Shown here: positions 12,418 to 22,473 of the stretch, piece after piece
How positions within the stretch are numbered: the first letter of the stretch is position 1
Layout of the letters: every line of letters starts with the position of its first letter
Assembly: GCF_025024155.1 (NCBI RefSeq)
Contig: NW_026251748.1
Coordinates: 265,879 to 329,878, forward strand
Length of the DNA stretch: 64,000 nt
Origin: Gamsiella multidivaricata
Taxonomy: Eukaryota; Mortierellomycota; Mortierellomycetes; Mortierellales; Mortierellaceae
Direction: 5' to 3'
Notes under the pieces: generated by a model
What the model was told of the DNA's origin: nothing
The model's database searches: none
The model's input: the letters and a program-made list of their open reading frames with translations, nothing else
Translations under genes and position numbers: made by a program

Positions 12418-13248
12418 GCTGTTATCGTTGCTGGTTACTGCTGCATTGTTGGTTTGTTGGTTTGTTGGTTTGCTGGTTTGTTGCATCTGTAAATATATGT
12501 CCCTGGTAGGTAGCTGTACTCTTCAAAGTGGCAGACTAGACAAAAAACAAAAGTATGAGAAAGCGTGTGCAACACTTTTTTATTTTTTTTGCGTAAAGTG
12601 CCAGTTGAGGACGCCGTCGGAGTAGACGGAACTACAGATGCAGTTGTAGAGAAGTATGAAAAGAAATCAGCCCTGTTTCCTTGCTTGTGCGTTGGGCTGC
12701 ACTGCTTGCGCCTCCAATAATTTCTCTCCCTCTTCTCCCGGATCCTCTCTTCTTGTCTTCCTTCCTCTTCCCTCCTTTGGCGACCCAAACATCTACCCAC
12801 AGACTTCGGCCCCTCTTGTCCCTTCCCCTCCACCCTCCATCCCCCCCCCTCCACCCTCCATCCCCCCCCCTCCTTTCCCTCCCCTGCCCTCCGCTCTCTC
12901 GGTCCCCCTCTATCTCTCTACCTTTCTTACTCGCGACTCCCCCTGTAGCTTCTTTAGTTCCTCTCTCACGACAACCTCCTCGCCTTCGTCCTATCGTCTC
13001 TATACGAAGATAGTTGGCGATTCGCTCTTCAAGGCGCACCCTACAAGGACTCCCGCCCTTTCTGCTTTAAGGTTATTTCATCATCACCCGTTCTCCTCCC
13101 CCACAAAACCTCCTAGGCACTCATTCCTCTTACATCCTTCATTGGCCCATTCATCCCCTTCGCTTCGCCTCGACCATCTCCCTTCCTGCTTCAACATCCC
13201 TATCTCCCCTCCTCGCTCTAATCCACTTCCTACACGAATATATCCGCA
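11360..13248. other. Intergenic region between RAD4 and the first Frizzled-like gene
   Basis: About 1.9 kb between divergently transcribed genes. No conserved coding sequence or tRNA was seen. It holds a long TTG microsatellite (12342-12419) and, from about 12720 to 13240, a strongly pyrimidine-rich CT tract leading into the ATG at 13249, typical of fungal promoters/5' UTRs. Confidence 0.6.
12342..12419 (+). repeat. (TTG)n microsatellite, about 26 units
   Basis: An essentially perfect trinucleotide run. On the opposite strand it reads CAA and all frames are open, giving spurious poly-Asn, poly-Val, poly-Cys or poly-Leu proteins. No gene context supports any of these. Confidence 0.95.
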
Positions 13249-16176
13249 ATGAGGATACCACGGATAATGAAAGCTAGCCTGGTGGCGTTCACACTGCTCT
13301 CCCCTGCCACTGTCTCTGCTCAGGCCACCTCAACCACAAATACAATCAGCACATCAATTGCTGCCACATCCACGACCGACTTTATCCTCCCCACTGTTAC
13401 CAGCTCTGCCCCTACAGTACCTACCCCTGCTCCAGCACCAACCCCCAGCGCAGGCAACTCTACATTAAAGACGTGCCCAGGCCCTCTGATCAACAACACG
13501 TTCGGCCTCAACATCCCGACATGCATGGGTCCTTGCTGTATCAAATGCCCAGCCGTGAACAGCTTTTACGAACCAAACAAGGTCGAACGCGTCATGAATG
13601 CGGCCTATGTAACCCGCCAGGTCTCGATGGCGCTTTCAATCTTTATAGCGTTTTCGTACATGCTCCTACCAGGCAAGAGGTCGCAGCCACACATTTCAGT
13701 CTTGTTTTTGTCCGTGTCCTTGTCGCTCTGGTACATCTCTTTTGACATCATGCCGGGTGTGTCGAACGCCTGTATCAACGAGTTTGAACAGTCCACTGGT
13801 CACAACTCAAAACTATGTGGTGTCCAGGGCGTCTTGATCATCTACTTTACTCAGACCAGCTCCCTCTGGTGTTCCTTGCTTATCTATAAGTTGCATCTGG
13901 TAAGCATTCACTTCAATGGTCGTAGTTCTACTTAATCCCTCCCAGCTGTTTCACTCCCTCTTCCCCTTCTTCTACTGACGTTCTATCTCGAGCACTGTCT
14001 TTTTCGTGTTTTGCGTGCATCGTTCTGTGTTTTGTAAGCAGAATTGATTTACACAAAAGAATGGCCGCAATAGCCGCAAACAAAAATGGACACTAACGGA
14101 ATAAGTCTTATCATATGAAATAAACGGATCTAGCTGGCGGTTTGGCGCAGCGACTTTGTCGATCGACATTACGGCTGGCTGACAAGCTTTTGTTGGATTT
14201 TCCCGCTCGCTTTTGCTATTCCTGTCGCAGTCATGAACTTGTCTCAATACCCCGGCATTGGATTCAGCTGTCTGGTCAGCACCGCCAATCTGAACACATA
14301 CCTGTTCTATCCCCTGGCCGTCTACATCTACCCTGCGATGCTTTGTCACACCGTGACAGTTGCTAAAATGATCCATGTAAGCCTTTTTTTCTCCATGAAG
14401 GCATGCCGTTACCGTATATAGGCTGCCATTGTAACACGTCCTTCATGATACGATCATATAGCTCGCAATCCTCTCGTCCAACATTGACACTGGCTTATCC
14501 CAACTCTCATCCAGCGCAAGGATGAAGATCACCACAACTATGCAAGCTAAGCGACTGCTTCGCGGTCAATGGCGTCCTGCCTTAATGGTCGGAACTGCCA
14601 TGACTTCAATGCTAATCTTTTGGGTATGTTGCTTCGCCGTTTGTTATTCATCCTATGCCTTTTTCTTTTTCTTTTTTTTTTTTTTTTTTTGCTTTTCAGG
14701 AACGACCTTGCTTATCTTCTTTTTATTGCTCACACATAGCTATTCTACTTTGTGGATGCCCATCGTTTGGCAGATCTGGGCCCAACAACACCGTGGATCC
14801 AGCAATGGGTCATCTGCGTCATGACCAACGGTGCCAAGGGGTTAACATCGGATGAGACGCAAACACTATGCTCTAAGGAGATCTCCAGCAATTTGCCGTC
14901 GATCCCATGGCTCACAGCTGCAGAACTTGTTCTAGCCCTCGTTGGTACTGTAGTGGCGTTGGTCTTTATCTCTAAGGCTGAGTTCTGGTCCGACTGGGCG
15001 TTCTTGTTGAGCAACATTTTCCGCCGTGGTAAACTGGGACACGGCAGTCGAGGACACGGATCGCCTGATGGCAACCTACCTAATAATGCGGAGCATACCG
15101 CTCGATACAACTACAACGGTTCTCCTCTGAAGAAAGGCACCCGCGTTGGATACAACGATGTGCTACCGGGAGAATTTAAGAATGAACATAATCCCATCGT
15201 CAGACGGGAACACCAGGAGGGAACACAATGGTACGATATGGACGACCTTCTGGACAAGGAATATGACCTGCAGGGCGCCGAACTACAGAGGAATATGAGT
15301 TATGGATCCAGGACTGCAATGACATCTGCATGTGGCCATCAATCTTCGACTCAGCTCCCTCAGTACCCTTCCAGCAGTATCCAGGATCCCCACTCAGGCG
15401 ACATTCTGTATGCACCGCCTGTGCAGGAGAGCGTTAATAATAACGCATGGTCTTCGGCGGCTCATTCTGCGGTAAGCCCTGCCGAGACCTATTTGGTCGC
15501 CAACGACAACAGTGATCAATATGTGGATCGACCGGTAATCCCTCTGCCCGTGCCCCGGGCGAAGTCGAAGGCTAGCCACGAGCAATCAAGGGAACAGCAG
15601 CAGTCGCATCCACCAATTTTCTTGTCCAGTTCATCACATTCGTCGACTTTTCCCCAAAAATCTCTTTCACCGATGCCCCAGAAGGCCCCTGGCAAAACTT
15701 CGTCCACTTCATTACCAAGGCCCACTCAACCGGACTCGGTCCCGATCGTGAGCGGCGTCTGGGGATCACCAGCGACCACCTATGCGCAATCCTCAGCAAC
15801 GGCTCCGTCTCCATCTTCATCAACACTAAAGGCAACGCTCTACGATCTGAACGATAGTAGCGACAAAATTATGGTGGCGTCTCGGGAAAGTGTAGGAAGG
15901 GCACCGATCAAAACACGACAGCCACAGAAGCAGAGTTCATCAACCCTGGCCGGTCCAGTGGTGGATCGCAACAATAGTGGCAGCAGCAGAATTAGTAGCA
16001 GATCCAAGAAATCGAATCCACCGAGCGCACTGGATCTTCACGCCAAGAATTCACCACCAACGATACCGCTGAAGAGTCCTGCAAGACAGCAGTTTCAGTA
16101 CCAGCAGTATGGACATCAGAATCAGGGTGTGTCATCGCCAACTTCGCCTACATCTCCTTCTCGTCAGTACATGTAG
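13249..16176 (+). CDS. Frizzled-like seven-transmembrane receptor, copy A
   Basis: Probable G-protein-coupled/Frizzled-class receptor at the plasma membrane. Exons 13249-13899, 14134-14376, 14462-14623 and 14740-16176 join in phase to about 830 aa. A signal peptide (MKASLVAFTLLSPATVSA) leads a Thr/Ser/Pro-rich stalk and a short Cys cluster (CMGPCCIKCP) followed by FYEPNK. Seven hydrophobic segments follow: VSMALSIFIAFSYMLLP; HISVLFLSVSLSLWYI; a TM3 with TSSLWCSLLIYKLHL, resembling the SS[LI]W block of Frizzled TM3; GWLTSFCWIFPLAFAIPVAV; TANLNTYLFYPLAVYIYPAM; ALMVGTAMTSMLIFWLFYF; and AELVLALVGTVVALVFI. Right after TM7 comes SKAEFWSDW. The cytoplasmic tail of about 390 residues is Ser/Pro-rich and disordered. 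There is no full-length Frizzled cysteine-rich domain. The ligand is unknown. Copy B lies 1.7 kb downstream. Confidence 0.75.
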
Positions 16177-17899
16177 TTAGGCAATTCTTATAAACGTGTG
16201 CAGTCCGAGTTGGATGATTATCTTCCAGGAAATGGAAAGAGAACAAATTGGCTCTGTGAACCGGATGAGAAGGTTAGAAAGCGACTTGTAAGTTGCTTCT
16301 TTTGTAATAGCGAGTCTTTGCAGAACCATCCGACTTTTCTCTTCGCCTTGCTGTGTCGTAGATCCCATGTGAAAGAAAATGCATCCGAGAAGAACTCAAT
16401 TAGTGGTTCTGCCAGCAAAGAGAGCCTCCGTCTTTGGATGCAGACACTGCGCGATTTGACTGAAGCAGCCATCTCCGGTTTATTACAATTGCTCTTATTT
16501 ACACCAAGATTACCGTTGCATGCCTGAACGCAATGCTCAGCGGACCAGAAAGATAAAGGTCATGCTTATAGGAGAAGCAAGGCGGTCCTCCGGATAAAAG
16601 TCGCTGCCCCAATGCACCAATCGCGCCCTTCTTTCTTTCTGTTCATTAGAAAGACAGAGAATGGGCGGATATGAGAACCAAAGAGGACAGAGGATCCACC
16701 TAAAACATTGACCGTTCTCATTTTCTTCCAAACGGCGGTAAAAGATTGTTGGCAGATCAGTGTGCCTTCAAGGCACCATGACCATGTTCTACAAACCCAA
16801 ATCAACACATATCAAATTAAGAGAAATGGGCGGCAGGCTAAGTGAAGGCCGATAGACAGTACCTGTCAATGTTGTTTGCGTACATGCTTTAATGAAAAGA
16901 ACAAATGACTATGACTACCTCATACGATGCAGCAGAAGAAAAATTGCTAGCAGTCATCCCTTCATGTGCCAGTGAGGAACGGAAAGTTCATTTGCGTATG
17001 TGGCACAGAGGCCTCCATGAAGATTACGCGCACATACACATGCAAATAAAACATTAACCATATAATAATGTCGTGTAATAGAAGGCTGCATAAGTGCACA
17101 CGCGCCATTATTTTTATGAAAAGATGGCGTACAGCACAGTTGATGCACTAGGCTGTAGTGGAATCTCAGCCCTTCCTCTGCTCTGCATCCCGTCGTCCAG
17201 GCGTAATTTGACAAATGGATAGATGGTTTGCTACCAGAGAGGTATCGCAATGCACTAGACACATAGGTTGTTTATGTTTTTTTTTTTTTTTTTTTTTTTT
17301 TTTGATGTGGGATGTGCATGTCGGTCTTTGAGTTTCGCGGTCCGATCGCCGAGAGGATGCCTCGTCCGCTGCGAACTATAATCGAAACCGTAATCGAAAC
17401 CGTTGCTTCGACAGTGCCCCTTGCCACCACCTTTACAACCTCAGCAGTTGAGTGGTCCTGTGCTCCGACAGGACACACATACACAAATATAGAGTATAAC
17501 CTTGACTGGAGGTTGAAGCAGTTTGCTCCGCATGCGCTCAGTGTAACTTCACTCATTCGCGTGTGTTATCTGTATTTTATCGTTGCTTCGCTGTAATGAA
17601 AGGTCAGTCTTCTCTGGTCTTTTTCATCTTATTCTCCCTTTCCTCTCTTCTTCTCTCTTTTTTTTCTTCTTTGGTTCTTTGTCGGTCCCAGTTTGGCCCT
17701 AGCCCTAGCACACTTTTGTGTCTTCTGCACAGAATATCCTCCCTGCTCCTTCTCCACATATCCCGCAACCTTCATTTCTCCACACTCGACGTGTCCTGCC
17801 TCCTCGTACCCATATACCGCTTGTGAAATACTCTCCACTACATATTCGCGTCGTTCTTCGCCCCCAACCCTCACTGTCGCCGATACAACTACACCAGTT
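16177..17899. other. Intergenic region between the two Frizzled-like genes
   Basis: About 1.7 kb. I see no conserved coding sequence. It contains a T run at 17279-17303 and a CT-rich promoter/5' UTR tract (17610-17890) directly before the ATG of copy B. Confidence 0.6.
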
Positions 17900-20418
17900 A
17901 TGAGTACCAAAAAGCAACAGAGATCACAGTCGACGCGGATAGGGCTACAGTTAAAGACAGGGACCGTGCTTCTCATGCTACTGATAGCGCTCTCTACTGC
18001 CGGACCCTCAGCTGCTGCACCGGCCACGACTACAGCTAATCATGGAATTACTTCTACGACCGCATCAGCAGTCAAACCGACCACATCTGCAAGCACCACT
18101 CTCGTCTCAAGTCCCACTCCAGACTTCATTCTTCCAACACCTGCAACACCACAGCCAACCTCGACGACAGGGGCAAATGCTCTTGCATGTCCTCCGCCAA
18201 TGGTCTTCAATACCCTCAATCTCACCTCGGGGTCGTGCATTGGATCTTGCTGTCTACCCTGCCCAGCCTCGTCCATTTTTTACGAACCCAACAAACTGGA
18301 AAACATCTACACACTTACAAGTATCTTTCGCGCAATCTCTGCGACGGCTGGGGCGTTCTTGTTGGCATGTTACTTGATCCTCCCGAGTCGACGCAAACAT
18401 CCTCATTTGATCGTGCTCTGTTTTACGGCGCTGGTGGTTCCCTGGGAGGGACTTGGCACAATCTGGTTATATAAGAAGGAGAAACTGTTGTGTAAAAGCG
18501 TATTTGAGATTGCGACCATGTCCAATTCTTGGCTTTGCGGATTACAAGGTATAGCACATGGACATGGACATGGAAAGTTAATCTCGCAAGCTTCAAGAGA
18601 CTCCAAACTATCCAACAGGTCTGTTACTGACGCGTCTCTCTCTTCTGATTCTCGCAGGCATCGGGCTTATGTATCTCGTGCTGGTGATGCTGTGTCTCGC
18701 TAGTCTACTGATTACGAACCTTCACTTCCTAACGGTCTACCGATCCACGCTTATTCACTCATACATGTCGCAATTGATTGTCTTTTCGTTCCTCCTGCCG
18801 CTCTCGCTCGTCCTCCCGGTCTCAATTCGTCGACAGATTGAAAATCCTGGGTTTGGTTCTATCTGCTTCGTGAGCGCCGAGGTCGCCAGTCCTTACTTTT
18901 TCTATCCGCTTTCGGTCATTCTCTGCATCGCAACTTTAATACATCTAGGAACCATCGCGTATATGATCAGGGTATGGTGTTAGTCACCCTTCTGCGCGGT
19001 AGAGGAGCGAGCATGGCAAATTATCCTTATTTATTTTATTTTATTCTTTGGTAATGGTGGTGACGGATAACGATCATTAGACGAACATCAAGGCCAATTC
19101 TGGCTCTATCGGCGACTCGACTTCTTGCAATCCAAGCGAATCCCTCAGCAACAGTAGCAAGGTCCTGTCCAAGAGACAACGTCGCCTGCAAACAGCACGC
19201 GACATTTCCCTGCTCCTCAAACAGCAGTGGCGTCCCGGTCTGTTCGCACTGTTTCTCCTTATCACTGACATGATCTACTGGCTATTCTATTTTGTGGAAG
19301 CCAAAAAGCTCGAAACTGTCAGTCCCACCACATCCTGGTTTGTCGAATGGACACAATGTCTTGCCCAGCAAGCTGCAATTTCAATCAAAATCGGAACGTT
19401 GTCCCTGACTACGGTACCTACCGTGGAGCAGCTCAAGATGGCAGGCGATGCGGCTCAGGCGGCCTGTGCATCCATTGCGAGGCCTTATGTACCATCGTTC
19501 TCATGGGCGGCGCTATCGGATATTATGCCTGCGACTTTTGGGATTACCGTGCTGGCCATTTTTGGAACCAAGTTAGAGCTGTGGCAGGATCTGAAGCTCA
19601 GATTGTCTGGAGGTCGCGATACCACGGTGTTCCTCATGGGCGATATTACCAAGGAGACCAAGGATCGTCACCAGCACCAGCAAAAGCAGCAACAAGAGCA
19701 ACAAGGACAGTCGAAGAAAGTGCAGCAGACGGATATGAAGCAGGACGATGGCTTTTATTCGCAGGACTTGGAGATGGATCAGACTGATTACAACAGCCAC
19801 GATATCCTGACATCGCTTCCTGAGGCTGCAGCTGCCCCTGCTGGCCACTACCGAAACAATCTAACGAGATCTGGATCCCAAACCGCTGCGGCTACACCTT
19901 TGTCCCCTACTTCTCATGTATCATTTACAGACACCAAGGTGGGATATGGAGGGCCGACACGGAAGGCATCGACCAGGACTGAGGATAACCGCGAGAATAT
20001 TTACTACCGCAATCCCGTGCATGGAGGGTCTCCACACCAACAACGCGCCAAACTAGTAAGCGAAGGATCGGAACCTTGGCCTTCATGGCCGTCGACCACA
20101 GCTGTCGTAACCTCAATTACTTATCATGGACGACCACCATTGACCATCGAGACACATGATCAGGGAAGCCATGGTCAAAGCCGGAGTTCCGTGTATGCGC
20201 CAACCTCTGCGACATCGCAGGCAGTATCCCCAAGCTCACGAGGGTTCTATAACTCGGATGATCTGTCGCAAGCGTCGCCATCGATATACCCAGATCAGCG
20301 CAGTGGTCATGAGCAGCAGCAGCAACAGCAGTTTTCTTGGTCACAGAATCAGTCGCCAACGACACGCACACTCTCCCCACCACCTGTGCCTCAGAAGAGC
20401 GGTCGTCGACGCATCTAA
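17900..20418 (+). CDS. Frizzled-like seven-transmembrane receptor, copy B
   Basis: Paralogue of the upstream receptor. Exons 17900-18548, 18658-18971 and 19081-20418 join in phase to about 766 aa. It has a signal-anchor-like hydrophobic stretch (TVLLMLLIALSTAG), a Thr/Ser/Pro stalk with the same DFILPT motif, the Cys cluster CIGSCCLPCP, FYEPNK, and seven hydrophobic segments ending in ALSDIMPATFGITVLAIFG. GTKLELWQDL follows TM7, like SKAEFWSDW in copy A. The tail is Gln/Ser/Pro-rich. The intron after TM5 (MIR|TNI) sits where copy A has MIH|LAI, so the pair descend from one intron-bearing gene. Copy A has an extra intron inside TM6 (IFW|LFYF) that B lacks (IYWLFYF), and the TM3-region introns differ. 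The ATG at 17900 is the first in frame with a hydrophobic leader. Confidence 0.75.
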
Positions 20419-20470
20419 TGAGACGAGAAAAAAAAAAAATACGGCTTTATTAAAGATTTTCTTACGCTAA
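20419..20470. other. 3' flank of Frizzled-like copy B
   Basis: Short A-rich stretch (A run at 20429-20438, then TTTATTAAAG) that probably holds the polyadenylation site of copy B. It directly abuts the target-site duplication of the MITE. Confidence 0.5.
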
Positions 20471-20871
20471 TAAACTAATGGGACAATCTATTTGACAACC
20501 CGGGTTGCCACTGCTATTTGGCAACCCCTGTACTAACTCCATGTAAGGCCAACATTTTTTAAATGTCGATTATGCCAGTAGTCCTTATGGTACCTGGCCC
20601 CGGTTCTTTAAGTTAGATCGTCATCTGTCTCCACAATGTAACTGGTTTCCCATTTCGTCATCGCTGAGTCCGTCATCGATAAACCCCTGTTTTCCGTCAT
20701 GAAGAAGGCTTCTCCCAAGGTCGCAAAAGGTTGCGTGGGGTGCCAGGTGGAGGAAGGAATGGTTCTCAACCTCTCGCCGCGTTGTTTCGACTTGAAATTC
20801 GTAAAAGATACGAGCCTTGTTTTACATGGGATTTGTGCAGGGGTTGTCAAATAGATTGTTCCTAAACTAAT
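20471..20871. mobile_element. 383-bp non-autonomous DNA element (MITE) with 9-bp target duplication
   Basis: The element occupies 20480-20862. Its ends are inverted repeats of 22 bp with a single mismatch at the third base; the shared core is ACAATCTATTTGACAACCC. The 9-bp sequence TAAACTAAT flanks it on both sides (20471-20479 and 20863-20871), a perfect target-site duplication. Next to the left end, GGGTTGCC (20502-20509) and GGCAACCC (20520-20527) form a hairpin. There is no transposase gene. A 9-bp duplication points to the Mutator-like or Merlin-like superfamilies, but the short terminal repeat leaves this open. It inserted just past the 3' end of Frizzled-like copy B. Confidence 0.85.
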
Positions 20872-20980
20872 ACTTGAGTCGCAATTGCATTCCTTCGTAC
20901 AAAAGTAACTGATCTCCTCTTCGCTCCGGAAACGCGTCGAAATTAGTAAAAAAAAAACAAGCAAAAAATATTCGCGATAA

Positions 20981-21052
20981 CGTTCAGGGCGGGGGTCGAA
21001 CCCGCGATCTTTGGCTTCGGAGACCAACGCCTTACCTCTAGGCCACCAGAAC
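20981..21052 (-). tRNA. tRNA-Arg (anticodon CCG)
   Basis: Folds by eye into a full cloverleaf on the minus strand: acceptor GTTCTGG/CCTGAAC with one T-T mismatch, D stem GCCT/AGGC around AGAGGTA, anticodon arm TTGGT-CTCCGAA-GCCAA, variable loop AGATC, T arm GCGGG-TTCGACC-CCCGC, discriminator G. The anticodon CCG reads CGG (Arg). An internal B box (GGTTCGACCCC) and a downstream T run on the transcribed strand (complement of the A run near 20948-20957) fit RNA polymerase III transcription. The encoded CCA is absent, as in eukaryotes. No intron is visible. Confidence 0.85.
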
Positions 21053-21151
21053 TGGACCAATCGGACGGATTTCCGATGTTATCGGTTATGCATTTTCAAA
21101 TACAATATAAATTCCCATAAATTTACGTCACGTGATCGTCTGCGCTGGTGG

Positions 21152-21182
21152 TTTTTTTAGGGTTTTTTAGGGTTTTTTAGGG
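21152..21182 (+). repeat. Telomere-like TTTTTTAGGG tandem repeat (3 copies)
   Basis: Three consecutive TTTTTTAGGG units, containing the fungal telomere motif TTAGGG. Too short to be a telomere. It lies about 100 bp upstream of the tRNA and 7 bp before the duplicated relic. Confidence 0.85.
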
Positions 21183-21188
21183 CGGTTT

Positions 21189-21846
21189 TTTACGGATGCT
21201 GCCCGATGTCAAAGTCAGTCGCAAGGTACATGGTCGCGCGCTTTGTCAGGGCCATCGAGGAGCTAGGAAGGACTGGGATCTGGAACAGACGTTGCAAAGT
21301 CACCGTGGACTGGGAACGAGAGCGTGGAATCACTTCTGTGAGCAAACGCGCCAGAGGACGCACTTGTGGCGGAGGGCACAACCGTAGCAGAAGTAATTTC
21401 ATGGGATCAGCCCATAGTCAGAGGCCAGCAAGAGACATGGATGAGATCAGGGCAGAGGCGGACAGGCGCCTAGTACAGGGCCTTTGCCAGCAGCTGGAGC
21501 TGACTCTGATGGAGCGACTAGGCGGATGCAAGTTTTTGATGACAGTGGATACTGGCTAGAGGATGACCTTCGTGCACAACAGGCCAAGTAGGGAGCAGGG
21601 CTCCTCGAGCCACCACTCATGCTGACGAAGCAAAAGCTGTTTATTAGATACCACTTTTCTTTACGTCTCTAGCAATAGGGGTCCCTAGAGGATAGTATCA
21701 CGCTAATAAAGCCCACACGTCCCCGTGGATCCTAGTTATGAAAAAAAAAATTTACGGATGCTGCCCGATGTTCAATTTCTTAAAGCGTCAGAGGACCGTA
21801 ACTTAAGGATGACTTTTGCGCACAACAGGCCACGTAGGGAGCAGGG
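21189..21846. repeat. Duplicated relic: long copy followed by an internally deleted copy
   Basis: A 21-bp segment containing ACGGATGCTGCCCGATGT occurs at 21189-21209 and 21751-21771. A second, diverged segment of about 40 bp containing CACAACAGGCCA and GTAGGGAGCAGGG occurs near 21560-21600 and again near 21806-21846. The spacing between the two segments is about 370 bp in the first copy and about 55 bp in the second, so the second copy looks internally deleted. An open frame of about 117 codons (21206-21559) in the first copy shows no family I recognise. Confidence 0.6.
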
Positions 21847-22286
21847 GGCTATGCGGTCATTGATTATGAAATATGGATCCGCTGCGACATAGTTGGAGCG
21901 GGCAGCTTACTGTTTTATTTTTTGTCTCACCTGCAGGTTTCCTTCAAAAAAAAAGAGAGAATTTTATGTATCCAGGGCCACACTCTACTATTATGATCCC
22001 TACCAGGGGCTTTGCGTGGATGCTCTTCTGCAATTTATGAGGATGCAGAAGTTGATAGCTGGTCCAGAAAGCAGCGAATGGAATAAGTTTCAACAGAGTG
22101 CAAGAAACGAAAGGGCCATGGGAGTGTATCGTATTCGTTTAAAGTGTTACTCTACTACCACTCGATGCCAGTTCTTTAATAAAAAAAGCATTATGCCCCT
22201 GAGACTACCACCTGTTGGTCCCAGCCTCCTATGCTAGATATATTGTTAAACATTTCTCTAGTATGTAAGACGCAACTTGGCCATAA
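21847..22286. other. Non-coding spacer left of the Harbinger element
   Basis: About 440 bp with short open frames but no recognisable protein. The last four bases (ATAA, 22283-22286) match those just outside the other end of the Harbinger element. Confidence 0.5.
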
Positions 22287-22473
22287 TAGACAGTTTGCGA
22301 AACTGAACTCGACCCTCGAGTTCGCTCGAAGTTCAATAAAGTTCACGCTAGTGAATTTTTTCAAACTCAACTATGCCTCTGAAGCTCGAGTTCGAGCTCT
22401 GAACTCGAGGGTCAGAAGCAAAGTTCATTCGGCGTTTTGATTGGCTTGCTACCAGGCGGCTTTGTCTAGATAT

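Noticed and set aside
12283..12486. Poly-Asn, poly-Val, poly-Cys and poly-Leu reading frames
   Set aside because: Pure products of the TTG microsatellite, with no other coding evidence.
20608..21060. A minus-strand frame of about 150 codons
   Set aside because: Runs through the tRNA-Arg gene and the MITE and begins at a non-ATG codon; its start is a translated tRNA.
21152..21182. A true telomere or chromosome end
   Set aside because: Only three units, with coding genes on both sides.
21206..21559. A 117-codon frame with Arg/Gly-rich sequence, considered as a zinc-finger or Fanzor-like fragment
   Set aside because: Motif spacing does not fit any family I could name. Kept only as part of the duplicated relic.
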